DNA from: Oceanospirillum sediminis
GTDB taxonomy: Bacteria > Pseudomonadota > Gammaproteobacteria > Pseudomonadales > Halomonadaceae
NCBI RefSeq assembly: GCF_014164585.1
Contig: NZ_JACJFM010000001.1
Span: forward strand, 186,001-250,000
DNA: 64,000 nucleotides
Direction: 5' to 3'
Shown here: positions 36,831-45,456 of the stretch, one piece after another
How the letters are laid out: each line of letters opens with the position of its first letter
Numbering within the stretch: position 1 is the first letter of the stretch
Program-made: the position numbers and the translations under genes
The notes under the pieces: generated by a model
Database searches by the model: none
What the model was told of the DNA's origin: nothing
The model's input: the letters and a program-made list of their open reading frames with translations, nothing else

Positions 36831-37214
36831 TAAACAATCAACCGATTAAAAACCTCCTGTACAGACTGCTCTCAACACAATGACAAATGACAACAGCATA
36901 CAAAGGGTGGGATCAATAAAAGCGATGATAAATAAGAACGCCTGATACTTCATGCGGCCAGAATCAGTTCTGGTGGTTAAAAGGTGCAGACGACCAGTGT
37001 TCTCTATCTCCATTCAACCCGTATATAGAGCAATAACCGGTAATCTTAGTTCCCTGAAAGGCTATAACTTTAGTCGATGCCCTCTTATTTTTTGAACGCT
37101 CACACCTACAGCATCAGATGCAATAACAAGCTTTCATATCAGCTACACCCAGACAAACCAGGTCAACAATTTAATTTGAAGAATGAAGAGGAAGAAGCAG
37201 GATCAGCATCCTGA
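36831..37214. other. Intergenic region between NDK-like and RDD genes
   Basis: 384 bp, AT-rich. I see no gene with a credible start site; it contains the displaced AGGAGG near 36855 and presumably the promoter of the NDK-like gene. Confidence 0.4.
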
Positions 37215-37793
37215 TTATTTCCCTTTTTTCTTACTCTTAGATCCGATGTTATTTCCCGCTTTTTCTCCATCACCAGCTTCCTCCTCACACCCAGCTTTTG
37301 TTCCGTTATCAGAACTGCTACCCAGTTGTGCCATCTCTTTATCTGAAGGGACATAAACCACCACGGTATCCGAGAACTGATCATGCCAGGTTTTTTTACT
37401 TTTAGAGAACAACATCCAGGCATAACCTAATCCGACACACGCAATAGAAGCTGCTGCCGACAGAAAACGCATCAGCGCCTGAGTTGGCGACATGGCAGTG
37501 CCATCCTCGTTCTGTACACGGATACGCCAGGCCTGCATACCCAGGGTCTGTCCGGTACGCAACCAGAAAAAGGCAAAGAAGCCAAAAGTCAGAACAAACA
37601 GTGCACTCTGAAAAGCAGGCCCGGCCTGATCTGTCATCGCATCCGCGTCCACAAAAGGCAAACGGGCAAAACCAGCAAACATCCACAATGCCACAATAAT
37701 CAGAAAATCATACATCAAAGCACCCAGTCGACGGGTCAGATTAGCTGGCCGTGTCCATTGCTGATTAGAGAATTGTCGCCCGCGTCGAAACAT
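37215..37793 (-). CDS. RDD family membrane protein
   Basis: 192-residue membrane protein of the RDD family: NLTRRLGALMYDFLII (residues 18-33) carries the Arg and Asp-type residues that name the family, followed by three helices and the GQTLGMQAWRIRV segment. The C-terminal 45 residues are a soluble, charged tail ending in SKSKKKGK. Function is unknown in general; some homologues affect ion balance. It lies 70 bp after lptG on the same strand. Confidence 0.85.
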   Translation of the reverse strand: MFRRGRQFSNQQWTRPANLTRRLGALMYDFLIIVALWMFAGFARLPFVDADAMTDQAGPAFQSALFVLTFGFFAFFWLRTGQTLGMQAWRIRVQNEDGTAMSPTQALMRFLSAAASIACVGLGYAWMLFSKSKKTWHDQFSDTVVVYVPSDKEMAQLGSSSDNGTKAGCEEEAGDGEKAGNNIGSKSKKKGK

Positions 37794-37863
37794 AGTTTTA
37801 TCCTGCTTAAATCGTTGAATGCTTAAATCGTTGAATGCTTAGAGCAATCTGTATTGGTCTGTA

Positions 37864-38928
37864 TCAGCCGCTACGCCGGATCAGTATAGCGCCATACAAG
37901 GCACACCCCAGCGCAGGTAGCAAAATAGCCCAAACCGGTTCAAAACCGTACACCACACTGGCCGGGCCAAGAATGTCCTGCAGATATTTCACCAGCAGGC
38001 CAACCACTACACCACTGAAAACCCGGGTGCCCGCCGGAGCAGAGCGTAAAGGCCCGAATACAAAAGATGCCGCTACCAGAACCAGAGAAGACAGTGTCAG
38101 AGGCATCAGCATCTTCTGCCAGAACGCCAGCATATGCTCATGGGATTTCAGACCACGCTCTTTCAGATACTGACCGTATTGCCAGAGCTCACTGGGTGCC
38201 AGGTAACGGGGAGTGATAATAATCATCTTGATCAGATCAGGTGTCAGATCTGTCTTCCATACCCACTCCGGTGTCCGACCGGTAAAAACGCCATCATCGT
38301 TAACCTCACTGACCTGAACCCCTTTCAGCAGCCAGTGATCATCCTGATATACCCCGTATTCGGCATAAGCAATACTTTTTAGTTCCTGGTTTTCTTCATT
38401 GAACTCGTAACGTGAGACACCAAATAACTGACCATTGGCCTGAATCGAAGAGAAATAGAAATATTCATTACCGTCTCTGTGCCAGACACCTGATTCCGAT
38501 TTCACCATAGTATTGCCGGATCGTTTCAGAATACGGTAGTTCTGACCGGTCACTTCAGTCTGAGGCGCGATAAACTCACCAACCACAAAGGTCAGAGCCA
38601 TCAACAGCATCATGGGCTTCATCACGGAGACAATGATGCGAACAATGGATACCCCGGCAGCCCGGATCACTGACAGTTCGTTACTGCTGGCCAGCGCCCC
38701 CAGACCAATCAGAGAGCCCACCATCACACTGACCGGCACCAGATCATAAAAACGACGTGGTAAAGTCATCGTGACAAAGTACAACGCATTGGTAATCTGA
38801 TAGGTTTCATTCAGATTATCCAGCTCGTTGACCAGCGCCAGCAGAAAATCCAGTCCTAGCAGCAGGGTCTGTACTACCAGTACAGCCCCCAGCACATTAC
38901 GGGCGATATAACGATCCAGTGTCTTCAT
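37864..38928 (-). CDS. lptG: LPS export ABC transporter permease LptG
   Basis: 354-residue inner-membrane subunit of LptB2FG, which extracts lipopolysaccharide from the inner membrane. Two blocks of three helices flank a periplasmic beta-jellyroll (about residues 130-265). The start LDRYIARNVLGAVLVVQTLLLGLDFLLALVNEL and the coupling segment ALASSNELSVIRAAGVSI are typical. It is 3 bp downstream of lptF. Confidence 0.95.
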   Translation of the reverse strand: MKTLDRYIARNVLGAVLVVQTLLLGLDFLLALVNELDNLNETYQITNALYFVTMTLPRRFYDLVPVSVMVGSLIGLGALASSNELSVIRAAGVSIVRIIVSVMKPMMLLMALTFVVGEFIAPQTEVTGQNYRILKRSGNTMVKSESGVWHRDGNEYFYFSSIQANGQLFGVSRYEFNEENQELKSIAYAEYGVYQDDHWLLKGVQVSEVNDDGVFTGRTPEWVWKTDLTPDLIKMIIITPRYLAPSELWQYGQYLKERGLKSHEHMLAFWQKMLMPLTLSSLVLVAASFVFGPLRSAPAGTRVFSGVVVGLLVKYLQDILGPASVVYGFEPVWAILLPALGCALYGAILIRRSG

Positions 38929-38931
38929 CGG

Positions 38932-40071
38932 TTATGCCGTCCCTGTGGCTGAAGGAGGAGTCTGTTTATTGCCATTTTTCTTATTGCGTTTACCGCCCCG
39001 ACTGAACAGATAATCTTTAGATAATAAAGCCAGAGCAATCGCAATAAACACCAGATGCACTGACCACATACCAATGGCCGGGTCTAGTCTGCCCTTTTCT
39101 ATCATGCCCTGGACTGAGATCAGGCCACTCAGATAGAAGATATGCAGAAATACTGCCGGGAAGAGTTTGGCAAATCGTCCCTGACGTGGCCGGACATAAC
39201 TCAGAGGCACAGCCAGCAGCGTCACCACAATTACCATAAGTGGCAGAGATAAGCGCCACTGTACACCGGCCTGATGGGCCGGTGTATCAGAATTCCAGAT
39301 CTGGCTGGTCGGTAACTGACGCACCTTCACCGAGTTACGTGCAGGATCTTTTTCTGCCAGACGTACGGCATAACGTTCAAAGGTCAGAAAGTTAAAATCA
39401 CCAAAACCCGCCTGACCTTCAGAACGAGCGCCGTTTTCCAGTACCAGAAAACGACTGCCGGTGTCCGGGTCCAGGTACTGATAGCCCTGATCCGCCCGGA
39501 ATACCGCTGTCCGCACCTGACCATCATCCCCTTTAATTTCACGGGACAGAAACACACCTCTCATGCGGGTGTTCTCTTCAGTCAGCTCTTCACTGTAAAC
39601 TACCTGACCACCGGAAAACTTCTGAAAACGTCCGGATTTAATGGTAGAAAAATCCATGCGTTTTTTCTGATCTTCAACAATACTGAAGGCTCTGGCTTCA
39701 CTCTGGGGGGTCAGCCAGAGGCTGAAACTACCCACAATGCCAGCAACGAAAAAACCAACGCACAGGGTATACAACAGCAGTTTGCGCGGCGAAAAACCAC
39801 AGGCCAGCAATACCCCCATCTCATTTTCCTGATACAGACGCCCATACGCCAGCATCACCGCCAGAAAAAAAGCCAGTGGCAGAATCAGTTCCAGTACCGA
39901 AGGTAACTGCAGCAGTAACAGGCTCCAGAGAAAATCCAGAGACAACGAGCCTTCTGCAATATCTTCAAACAGCTTGATAAAACGACCTCCGAGAATAATC
40001 AGCAGTAACACCAGAGATACCGCGCTCATGGTGGTCAGCACTTCCCGGATCAGATAACGGAAAATAATCAA
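38932..40071 (-). CDS. lptF: LPS export ABC transporter permease LptF
   Basis: 379-residue partner of LptG with the same layout: helices at 10-130, a periplasmic beta-jellyroll to about 265, then three more helices. MIIFRYLIREVLTTM and YQENEMGVLLACGFSPRKLL (coupling helix) identify it. The cytoplasmic tail is extended and basic (RGGKRNKKNGNKQTPPSATG). It is divergent from pepA with 261 bp between starts, the standard gammaproteobacterial order. Confidence 0.95.
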   Translation of the reverse strand: MIIFRYLIREVLTTMSAVSLVLLLIILGGRFIKLFEDIAEGSLSLDFLWSLLLLQLPSVLELILPLAFFLAVMLAYGRLYQENEMGVLLACGFSPRKLLLYTLCVGFFVAGIVGSFSLWLTPQSEARAFSIVEDQKKRMDFSTIKSGRFQKFSGGQVVYSEELTEENTRMRGVFLSREIKGDDGQVRTAVFRADQGYQYLDPDTGSRFLVLENGARSEGQAGFGDFNFLTFERYAVRLAEKDPARNSVKVRQLPTSQIWNSDTPAHQAGVQWRLSLPLMVIVVTLLAVPLSYVRPRQGRFAKLFPAVFLHIFYLSGLISVQGMIEKGRLDPAIGMWSVHLVFIAIALALLSKDYLFSRGGKRNKKNGNKQTPPSATGTA

Positions 40072-40332
40072 AAGCAGCTCCTGTGTTTGTCTGCCTGATA
40101 TGTGTTCTGTTCAGACCGGTAATCCGGCCCGGATGATTAATAACTGTCGGAGTAGATTCACTTTTCCGACTTTGCGTTCAGTTAACCATTGCGTAAACTG
40201 AGGACAATAGCTGAAGCTGATTTCAGCGGGCAAATTATCCAATAACACTCCCCTTTTGTCTTGTGGCTATTGTTCTTATAACGGGATTGGATAGATATTT
40301 GTCTTCTTACCTGATTACTACGTGGAGTTTTT

Positions 40333-41832
40333 ATGCAGTTTAACGCAACCAACCAGGCTCTGACTGAGCTGAACACGGATTGTCTGGTCGCTTTTGTCGG
40401 CGCTGAGGGTGAACTCAGTCCGGTGACTCAGCAGATTGATCAGGCTGCGGGTGGATTAATCAGCCGCATTACTGAGCAGGAAGATTTTACCGGTAAACAA
40501 AGCCAGACTCTGTTACTGCCATTTGCAGAAGGCCTGTCAGCAAAACGTCTGTTGCTGGTTGGTACCGGTAAAAGTGAAGAGCTGACGGATAATAAGTTCC
40601 GTTCTCTGGTCGCTGCCATCATTGGTGCGGTTAAAGGCCTGAAAGTCACCAGCCTGGCATTAAGCCTGGACGATGTGGCACTGAAAGATGATCGAAGCAA
40701 CGGCTGGAAAGCCCGCCTGCTGGCAGAAAATACCGAAACCAGCCTGTATGTCTTTGATCAGATGAAGAGCAAAGAAGCCGATCCGATCAGCCTGGACAGT
40801 ATCACTGTAAGTACTCAGGATCAGGATGCCGTAGCCTCCGGCTTAGCTGTGGGTCAGGCCACAGGTCAGGGTATGAATGTCACCCGTAATCTGGGTAACC
40901 TGCCGGGTAATGTCTGTACGCCGGTTTTCCTGGCAGAACAGGCTGAGATTCTGGTCGAAGACTGTGACGAGATGAGCCTGACAGTACTGAACGAAGATCA
41001 GATGTCAGAACTGGGTATGAACTCTATGCTGTCTGTTGGTCAGGGCAGTGTGCAGCCTTCTCGCCTGGTGGTGGTGGAATACCGTGGTGCCGGTGATGAA
41101 CAGCCCCATGTGCTGGTCGGTAAAGGCGTGACCTTCGATACCGGTGGTATCAGCCTGAAGCCAGGTGCCGGTATGGACGAGATGAAATTCGATATGTGTG
41201 GTGCTGCCAGCGTGATGGGCGTACTGCAGATGCTGAAAGCTCTGAAGCCAGCCATCAATGTCGTAGGTGTCGTGGCGGCAGTTGAAAATATGCCTGCGGG
41301 TAACGCAACCAAGCCTGGCGATATCGTAACGACCATGTCAGGCAAAACCGTTGAAATTCTGAACACTGATGCAGAAGGCCGTCTGGTTCTGTGTGATGCA
41401 CTGACCTATATCGAGCGTTATAACCCGGCAACAGTAGTCGATATTGCAACCCTGACCGGCGCCTGCATTATCGGCCTGGGCCATCATGCTACGGGCCTGC
41501 TGGCGAATGACGATGACTTGGCTGCAGAACTGCTGGAAGCGGGTATCTATGCTGCGGATCGTGCATGGCACCTGCCGCTGTGGTCTGAGTATCAGCAGCA
41601 GCTGGACTCTAACTTTGCCGATATTGCCAATATTGGCGGTCGTCCGGCAGGTACCATTACTGCAGCCTGCTTCCTGTCCCGCTTTACTGAAGACTATCGC
41701 TGGGCTCACCTGGATATTGCCGGTACGGCCTGGCACAGCGGAGGTAAAGACAAAGGCGCAACAGGTCGACCTGTACCGCTACTGACTCAGTACCTGCTGT
41801 CTAAAGCCAGCGACGGTAATTATCAGCTGTAA
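40333..41832 (+). CDS. pepA: Leucyl aminopeptidase (cytosol aminopeptidase)
   Basis: 499-residue M17 metallopeptidase that removes N-terminal residues and may also bind DNA (PepA/XerA activity in relatives). Metal-binding and catalytic blocks are intact: VGKGVTFDTGGISLKPGAGMDEMKFDMCGA as adjoining pieces, VVAAVENMPAGNA and NTDAEGRLVLCDALTY. GTGGAG lies before ATG 40333. The holC gene that often follows is absent; a lipoprotein gene comes next. Confidence 0.96.
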   Translation: MQFNATNQALTELNTDCLVAFVGAEGELSPVTQQIDQAAGGLISRITEQEDFTGKQSQTLLLPFAEGLSAKRLLLVGTGKSEELTDNKFRSLVAAIIGAVKGLKVTSLALSLDDVALKDDRSNGWKARLLAENTETSLYVFDQMKSKEADPISLDSITVSTQDQDAVASGLAVGQATGQGMNVTRNLGNLPGNVCTPVFLAEQAEILVEDCDEMSLTVLNEDQMSELGMNSMLSVGQGSVQPSRLVVVEYRGAGDEQPHVLVGKGVTFDTGGISLKPGAGMDEMKFDMCGAASVMGVLQMLKALKPAINVVGVVAAVENMPAGNATKPGDIVTTMSGKTVEILNTDAEGRLVLCDALTYIERYNPATVVDIATLTGACIIGLGHHATGLLANDDDLAAELLEAGIYAADRAWHLPLWSEYQQQLDSNFADIANIGGRPAGTITAACFLSRFTEDYRWAHLDIAGTAWHSGGKDKGATGRPVPLLTQYLLSKASDGNYQL

Positions 41833-41845
41833 CAACCCCTGATTT

Positions 41846-41875
41846 ATCCCTCCTGACAATTTTGTTGGGAGGGAT
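41846..41875 (+). terminator. Hairpin after pepA
   Basis: ATCCCTCC and GGAGGGAT form a perfect 8-bp stem with a 14-base loop, 13 bp after the pepA stop; no strong T-run follows. Confidence 0.55.
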
Positions 41876-41981
41876 CAACAGATTCAGCCCGGTTCCTCAA
41901 CAATCTTTTCCATGTACAGACCCGGTATTATATTGCCAGACACCGGACTGATACTCAGACAGATATAAAAGGCCAAAGATT

Positions 41982-42272
41982 ATGCATATCTCACAATACT
42001 TGTTCCCTGTGTGCCTGGCTAGCATCGTGCTGACAGCAGGGTGTGCTCAGAAACCTCAGCAAACCACTGGATTGCGGTATGGTCATGTGATCCCTGCGAA
42101 CTATGTAACGGGCAGCCCACGCCGGATCATCATGCATCAGGGGCGCCATATCAGCTCAGGTCCGGAACTGAAAGTTCGTCCCTTGCTGCGTCCGTTACAA
42201 CCTTATACCGGTACCGCAGGAAAACCATATGGCTATTATCCTGAGTTACCATCTCCGTTATATTCTCAGTAG
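41982..42272 (+). CDS. Small predicted lipoprotein, unknown function
   Basis: 96 residues: a hydrophobic leader ending in the lipobox LTAGC with Cys21 as the lipidated residue, then a basic, Pro/Tyr-rich mature part (RYGHVIPANYVTG, LPSPLYSQ). No domain is recognised. It is 150 bp after pepA and 426 bp before the repeat-protein cluster, same strand; membership of that cluster is possible but the long gap argues for a separate transcript. Confidence 0.6.
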   Translation: MHISQYLFPVCLASIVLTAGCAQKPQQTTGLRYGHVIPANYVTGSPRRIIMHQGRHISSGPELKVRPLLRPLQPYTGTAGKPYGYYPELPSPLYSQ

Positions 42273-42698
42273 AAACGGTAAAAACAGCGTTACTCACAGC
42301 ACATAAAACAGGTCTTTATTTGTCGTATTGATTACATCCTATTACATTGCTGCTGTAATGTTTTTAAAGTGCGACCTGTATCACAATATCAAAATCACAC
42401 CCAGCGCATTGTTTTTTAAGGAAAAAATATCAAAACAATTAAAAAAAACATTTCATTGATTAATTTTCCGCTCGATTTGTGAACTTTTGTCACAGTTGGC
42501 AACTTGCTTTGTAACAAACATTGAATTAACTTACTTATTAGCAGAGTTACTCAGCTGTCACAGGAAAGGCAAAAGCCAACTCAGGGACCTCCCGTATAAC
42601 CTCTGACCTGCCAGCAGAATCCTTGATCAACACAGAACAGCTCTGCGTACTGTTACAAACATGCATCAATTGTTATTTGTTCATTACGGAGTTAAATC
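42273..42698. other. Upstream region of the repeat-protein cluster
   Basis: 426 bp without a gene, very AT-rich between 42400 and 42540, a composition suited to silencing or to a regulated promoter. It contains the inverted repeat TGTGA (42478) and TCACA (42490) with a 7-base spacer, one more than a CRP site. TACGGAG is the ribosome-binding site for 42699. Confidence 0.5.
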
Positions 42699-43070
42699 AT
42701 GAAAAAGTCTATTATTGCACTGGCAGCTACTATGGTTATGAGCGCATCAGCATTTGCGGCTGATTCAAACATCGTTGACAGCACGATCAGCGTCAATGCT
42801 CACCTGAGTGGTAATGCAGACGTACGTAACTCAGAAGCTGAAGTAGGTACAGTTAACCTGAACGACAGCAATCTGCGTGACTCTAAAGTTTATGTTAATG
42901 TTAAACTGAACAACCTGACAGCAAGAGGCAACTCTGAGGTATCAGTGGGTCACTTCCACGCAACAGACTCTAATGTTCGTGGTTCTAATGTCCACATCAA
43001 CACCTCAGCGAATAACGTAGACGTTCGTAACGGCGGTTCTCTGGAAATGGGTGCTGTTCAGGCATACTAA
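42699..43070 (+). CDS. Secreted protein made of three 34-residue repeats (candidate fibre subunit)
   Basis: 123 residues: a clean signal peptide (1-21, cleavage after ASAFAA), then exactly three 34-residue repeats at 22-55, 56-89 and 90-123 that fill the whole mature protein. Each starts D-S-N-[I/L/V], has S at 7, hydrophobic residues at 9 and 11, N at 12, an R near 21-22, and a hydrophobic-G-x-hydrophobic ending (VGTV, VGHF, MGAV). It is rich in Asn, Ser, Gly and Val, low in Lys, with no Cys. Such stacking repeats suggest a beta-solenoid or amyloid-like fibre subunit, the counterpart of CsgA. No known family is recognised. Confidence 0.75.
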   Translation: MKKSIIALAATMVMSASAFAADSNIVDSTISVNAHLSGNADVRNSEAEVGTVNLNDSNLRDSKVYVNVKLNNLTARGNSEVSVGHFHATDSNVRGSNVHINTSANNVDVRNGGSLEMGAVQAY

Positions 43071-43080
43071 TTGTTACCAG

Positions 43081-43110
43081 GCAGGGAGCTGATTGATACC
43101 AGCTCCCTGC
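43081..43110 (+). terminator. Strong hairpin between first and second genes of the repeat cluster
   Basis: GCAGGGAGCTG, eight bases, then CAGCTCCCTGC: an 11-bp perfect stem 10 bp after the stop of the repeat protein and 14 bp before the next start. Without a T-run it should act as a partial terminator or 3'-end stabiliser, letting the first gene be made in excess. Confidence 0.65.
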
Positions 43111-43124
43111 AATGGTGGATACAG

Positions 43125-43601
43125 ATGATAAGAACAGTCATATTCTTAGCCGGTATAACATTTTCAGCCATTGAAGTTTATGCATCTGCGTTTGATGATG
43201 AAGTGATCAGACAGCGAGCCAAACTCTCTCAGGGTGAAGCCAATGAATATATCAGCCAGAAGTATGGACATGAAGATACTCGCCGCATGACGAATCAGAG
43301 TCGTGATGGGGAAACAGAGCATTACGGCGAATTCGAGTTTGATTCCCCGGGGCAGGGCCGGGATAATATCGTCATTAAGATTGACGTAGATTCCGATATT
43401 GCATCTAAGGGCGATTGTATTTCAGTAGGCTCAGTAGACGTTGATGGCGTCAGTATCAGAAAACTGACTCTGGATGTCGAGTTCGAAGAGATTAACCACT
43501 ACAATCGGGGTGCCTGTATCGAAATTGGAAATATCAAGGGAGCCCAGTACATTAATGAAGTGGATGTCATCATTAACGGCGATAAGGTTCGTGCGCGTTA
43601 A
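43125..43601 (+). CDS. Exported protein with related repeats (candidate minor subunit)
   Basis: 158 residues from ATG 43125 (GGTGG upstream). After a signal peptide (about 1-21, EVYASA) comes a charged segment (22-75), then a repeat region (about 78-158) with KGDCISVGSV and RGACIEIGNI 33 residues apart. Both the period and the R-G...[V/I]G-x-[V/I] ending match the repeats of the protein encoded just upstream. Two cysteines at equal repeat positions could form a disulfide ladder. It may be a nucleator or minor subunit, as CsgB is to CsgA; this is inference. Confidence 0.65.
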   Translation: MIRTVIFLAGITFSAIEVYASAFDDEVIRQRAKLSQGEANEYISQKYGHEDTRRMTNQSRDGETEHYGEFEFDSPGQGRDNIVIKIDVDSDIASKGDCISVGSVDVDGVSIRKLTLDVEFEEINHYNRGACIEIGNIKGAQYINEVDVIINGDKVRAR

Positions 43602-44421
43602 TCTGATTATTGCTGTACTGCTGACGGCTGCCTGTACCACCACTCCACCACCTCCTCCTGATGAAAATATTGAAACCTTCCAGTCTGGTAATCAGAAATA
43701 TAATTTCATGCTGCTGGCATTGAAAAATAAGATTCTGTCCAGTGATAAAAAAATATTCATTAATGTTCTGGATATTGAAAACATTACCAATAGCCCGGAG
43801 TTACAAAGCAATTTCGCTTATATTGCCAGTACACTGATTACTGAACTTCAGACCAATGCCAGATTTTCTTCCTGTCAGAATTGTCGTCCTGAGGTCATAG
43901 ACGTTTTCGAGAATAACTATAAATTTCAGACATTTACTCTAAATGGCGTACTGGCGTCCAGTGATGAGAAAGGGCGTCGGACAGAAGGCAATAATATTAA
44001 GTTCTCAGCATCGGCCCTGGATACCAGCCTGTTCGGCGGCATAGAGCAAGACGATTCAGTTGAAAGCTTCCAGATAGAAGCGGCACTGTTTCTGACCGGA
44101 CGCCACGGTGAAAGCAGAGCCGGGCTGGTCGTGAATAACTACATCAAAACCGGCCGCACCACCAATGATCTGGAATACTACTACCTGATAGGTGGTACCG
44201 GTCAGGAAAAAAGCGTAAGTAAAACTCTGTCACAGGGCTTACAGTATTCAGCCAATATGCTGATCAAGTATTCCCTGATTGAACTGATAGGCAGACTATA
44301 TGACTTCGACTATGACCGGACAGAAGCGCTGTATTATCAGACCGCCCACAGTCATATCGAACCAATCCGGTATACCCAGCAGGACTTTGATGCCTTTATG
44401 CAGGAGCTGGAGCTGCCATGA
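43591..44421 (+). CDS. Lipoprotein with CsgG-like layout (candidate outer-membrane secretion channel)
   Basis: 276 residues from GTG 43591, which overlaps the previous stop by 11 bp and gives a lipobox LLTAAC with Cys15. The order of elements follows CsgG (277 residues): Pro-rich linker, strand KIFINVLDIEN, a helix (IASTLITEL) before ARFSS, strand FTLNGVLASS, the SLFGG loop, long strands FQIEAALFLTG and AGLVVNNYIKTGRT separated by a G-E turn, and a C-terminal helix SANMLIKYSLIELIGRLYDFDY. No close sequence identity is claimed. If correct, it would form an oligomeric outer-membrane pore for the two repeat proteins. Confidence 0.5.
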   Translation: MRVNLIIAVLLTAACTTTPPPPPDENIETFQSGNQKYNFMLLALKNKILSSDKKIFINVLDIENITNSPELQSNFAYIASTLITELQTNARFSSCQNCRPEVIDVFENNYKFQTFTLNGVLASSDEKGRRTEGNNIKFSASALDTSLFGGIEQDDSVESFQIEAALFLTGRHGESRAGLVVNNYIKTGRTTNDLEYYYLIGGTGQEKSVSKTLSQGLQYSANMLIKYSLIELIGRLYDFDYDRTEALYYQTAHSHIEPIRYTQQDFDAFMQELELP

Positions 44422-45380
44422 TATCATCCGTCGGCAACTGTCCACTCCAGATAAGACGCCTGCTCTTAGCAGTCGGTCTGTGCTTTCTCAGTATCACTTC
44501 TTTACCTGTAGCAGCGATCGAACGCTATGAAGAAGCCGGTATTATTGCAGGTTACAAATATGGTACCAGTATGACTATAGCCCGTGATATTCAGCTGGTA
44601 TCAGCGTTACATGGCGAAAGAGTCCGTCTGGTCAGTTCAAAAGGCGGGCCAGAGAATATCTTTGCCATACTGGAAGGAAAACAATCACAACTGGCGATGG
44701 CTGAAGAGTATTATCTGAATTATCTGCAGAAGCAGGGCAATACCAAACTGGAAAACCTGCGCTATGTTCTGCCACTGCATACCAGTGACCTGCACATTAT
44801 TGCAAACAAGAATATCACCCATGTCGATCAGCTGCAGGGTAAGACGATCTCGATTGGTTTACCGGCAGGCAGCACTTACCTGGTAGCCCGCAATCTGTTT
44901 AAGTCGTTAGGCATTGAGTTTAAAGAGGTCAACCTGACACCCTATGCCGCACTTGATCAGGTAAAAAAAGATCAGCTGGATGCGATGGTGTATCTGTCCG
45001 GAGCCCCCGTCAGGCTGTTTGAAGAAAATATCGACCCCGGCGACAAACTGAACCTTCTGGAAATTCCATACAGTCAGGGAAACTTATCAGGACTTCGTAA
45101 TAACACCATCAAAGAAGGTACATATGAGTGGCTGAGAAAAGATGTCAACACCAAAGCCTCCAGGGTGTTGTTGATGGCTTATAATTTTTCACCGAAAAGT
45201 AAAGAAATCAGCCGATGCGTTGCTGCCAGACGAGCATATCGTTCAACCCTGATCAATCTGGACTTCCTGAAAAACCACGGTCACTCCAAGTGGTCTGAAG
45301 TGGCAATTAATATGGATGACCTGATCAATAAACGCTTTCCGGTTAACCGCTATCATTGCACCTGGCGCAATACTTTCTGA
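44418..45380 (+). CDS. TAXI-like periplasmic solute-binding protein
   Basis: 320 residues with a signal peptide (about 1-34, LPVAA) and a type II periplasmic-binding fold of the TAXI class: GTSMTIARDIQLVSALHG, VSSKGGPENIFAILEGKQSQLAMAEEYYL, then GKTISIGLPAGSTYLVARNLFKSLGI. The ATG overlaps the preceding stop (ATGA), so it is translated with the CsgG-like gene. No TRAP permease lies nearby, so it may be a sensor or chaperone in the cluster rather than a transporter part. The late Cys pair (SRCVAARR, YHCTWR) is unusual. Confidence 0.7.
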   Translation: MISSVGNCPLQIRRLLLAVGLCFLSITSLPVAAIERYEEAGIIAGYKYGTSMTIARDIQLVSALHGERVRLVSSKGGPENIFAILEGKQSQLAMAEEYYLNYLQKQGNTKLENLRYVLPLHTSDLHIIANKNITHVDQLQGKTISIGLPAGSTYLVARNLFKSLGIEFKEVNLTPYAALDQVKKDQLDAMVYLSGAPVRLFEENIDPGDKLNLLEIPYSQGNLSGLRNNTIKEGTYEWLRKDVNTKASRVLLMAYNFSPKSKEISRCVAARRAYRSTLINLDFLKNHGHSKWSEVAINMDDLINKRFPVNRYHCTWRNTF

Positions 45381-45456
45381 GTACCTCCAGACAGAATACT
45401 CTGCAACCTGACTCCCCGGACATACGCATCAATGATGAATGTATCGCTTTTGCAGT

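Noticed and set aside
42478-42494. CRP-like site TGTGA-N7-TCACA before the repeat cluster
   Set aside because: The spacer is 7, not 6, and flanking bases do not help; kept only as an inverted repeat.
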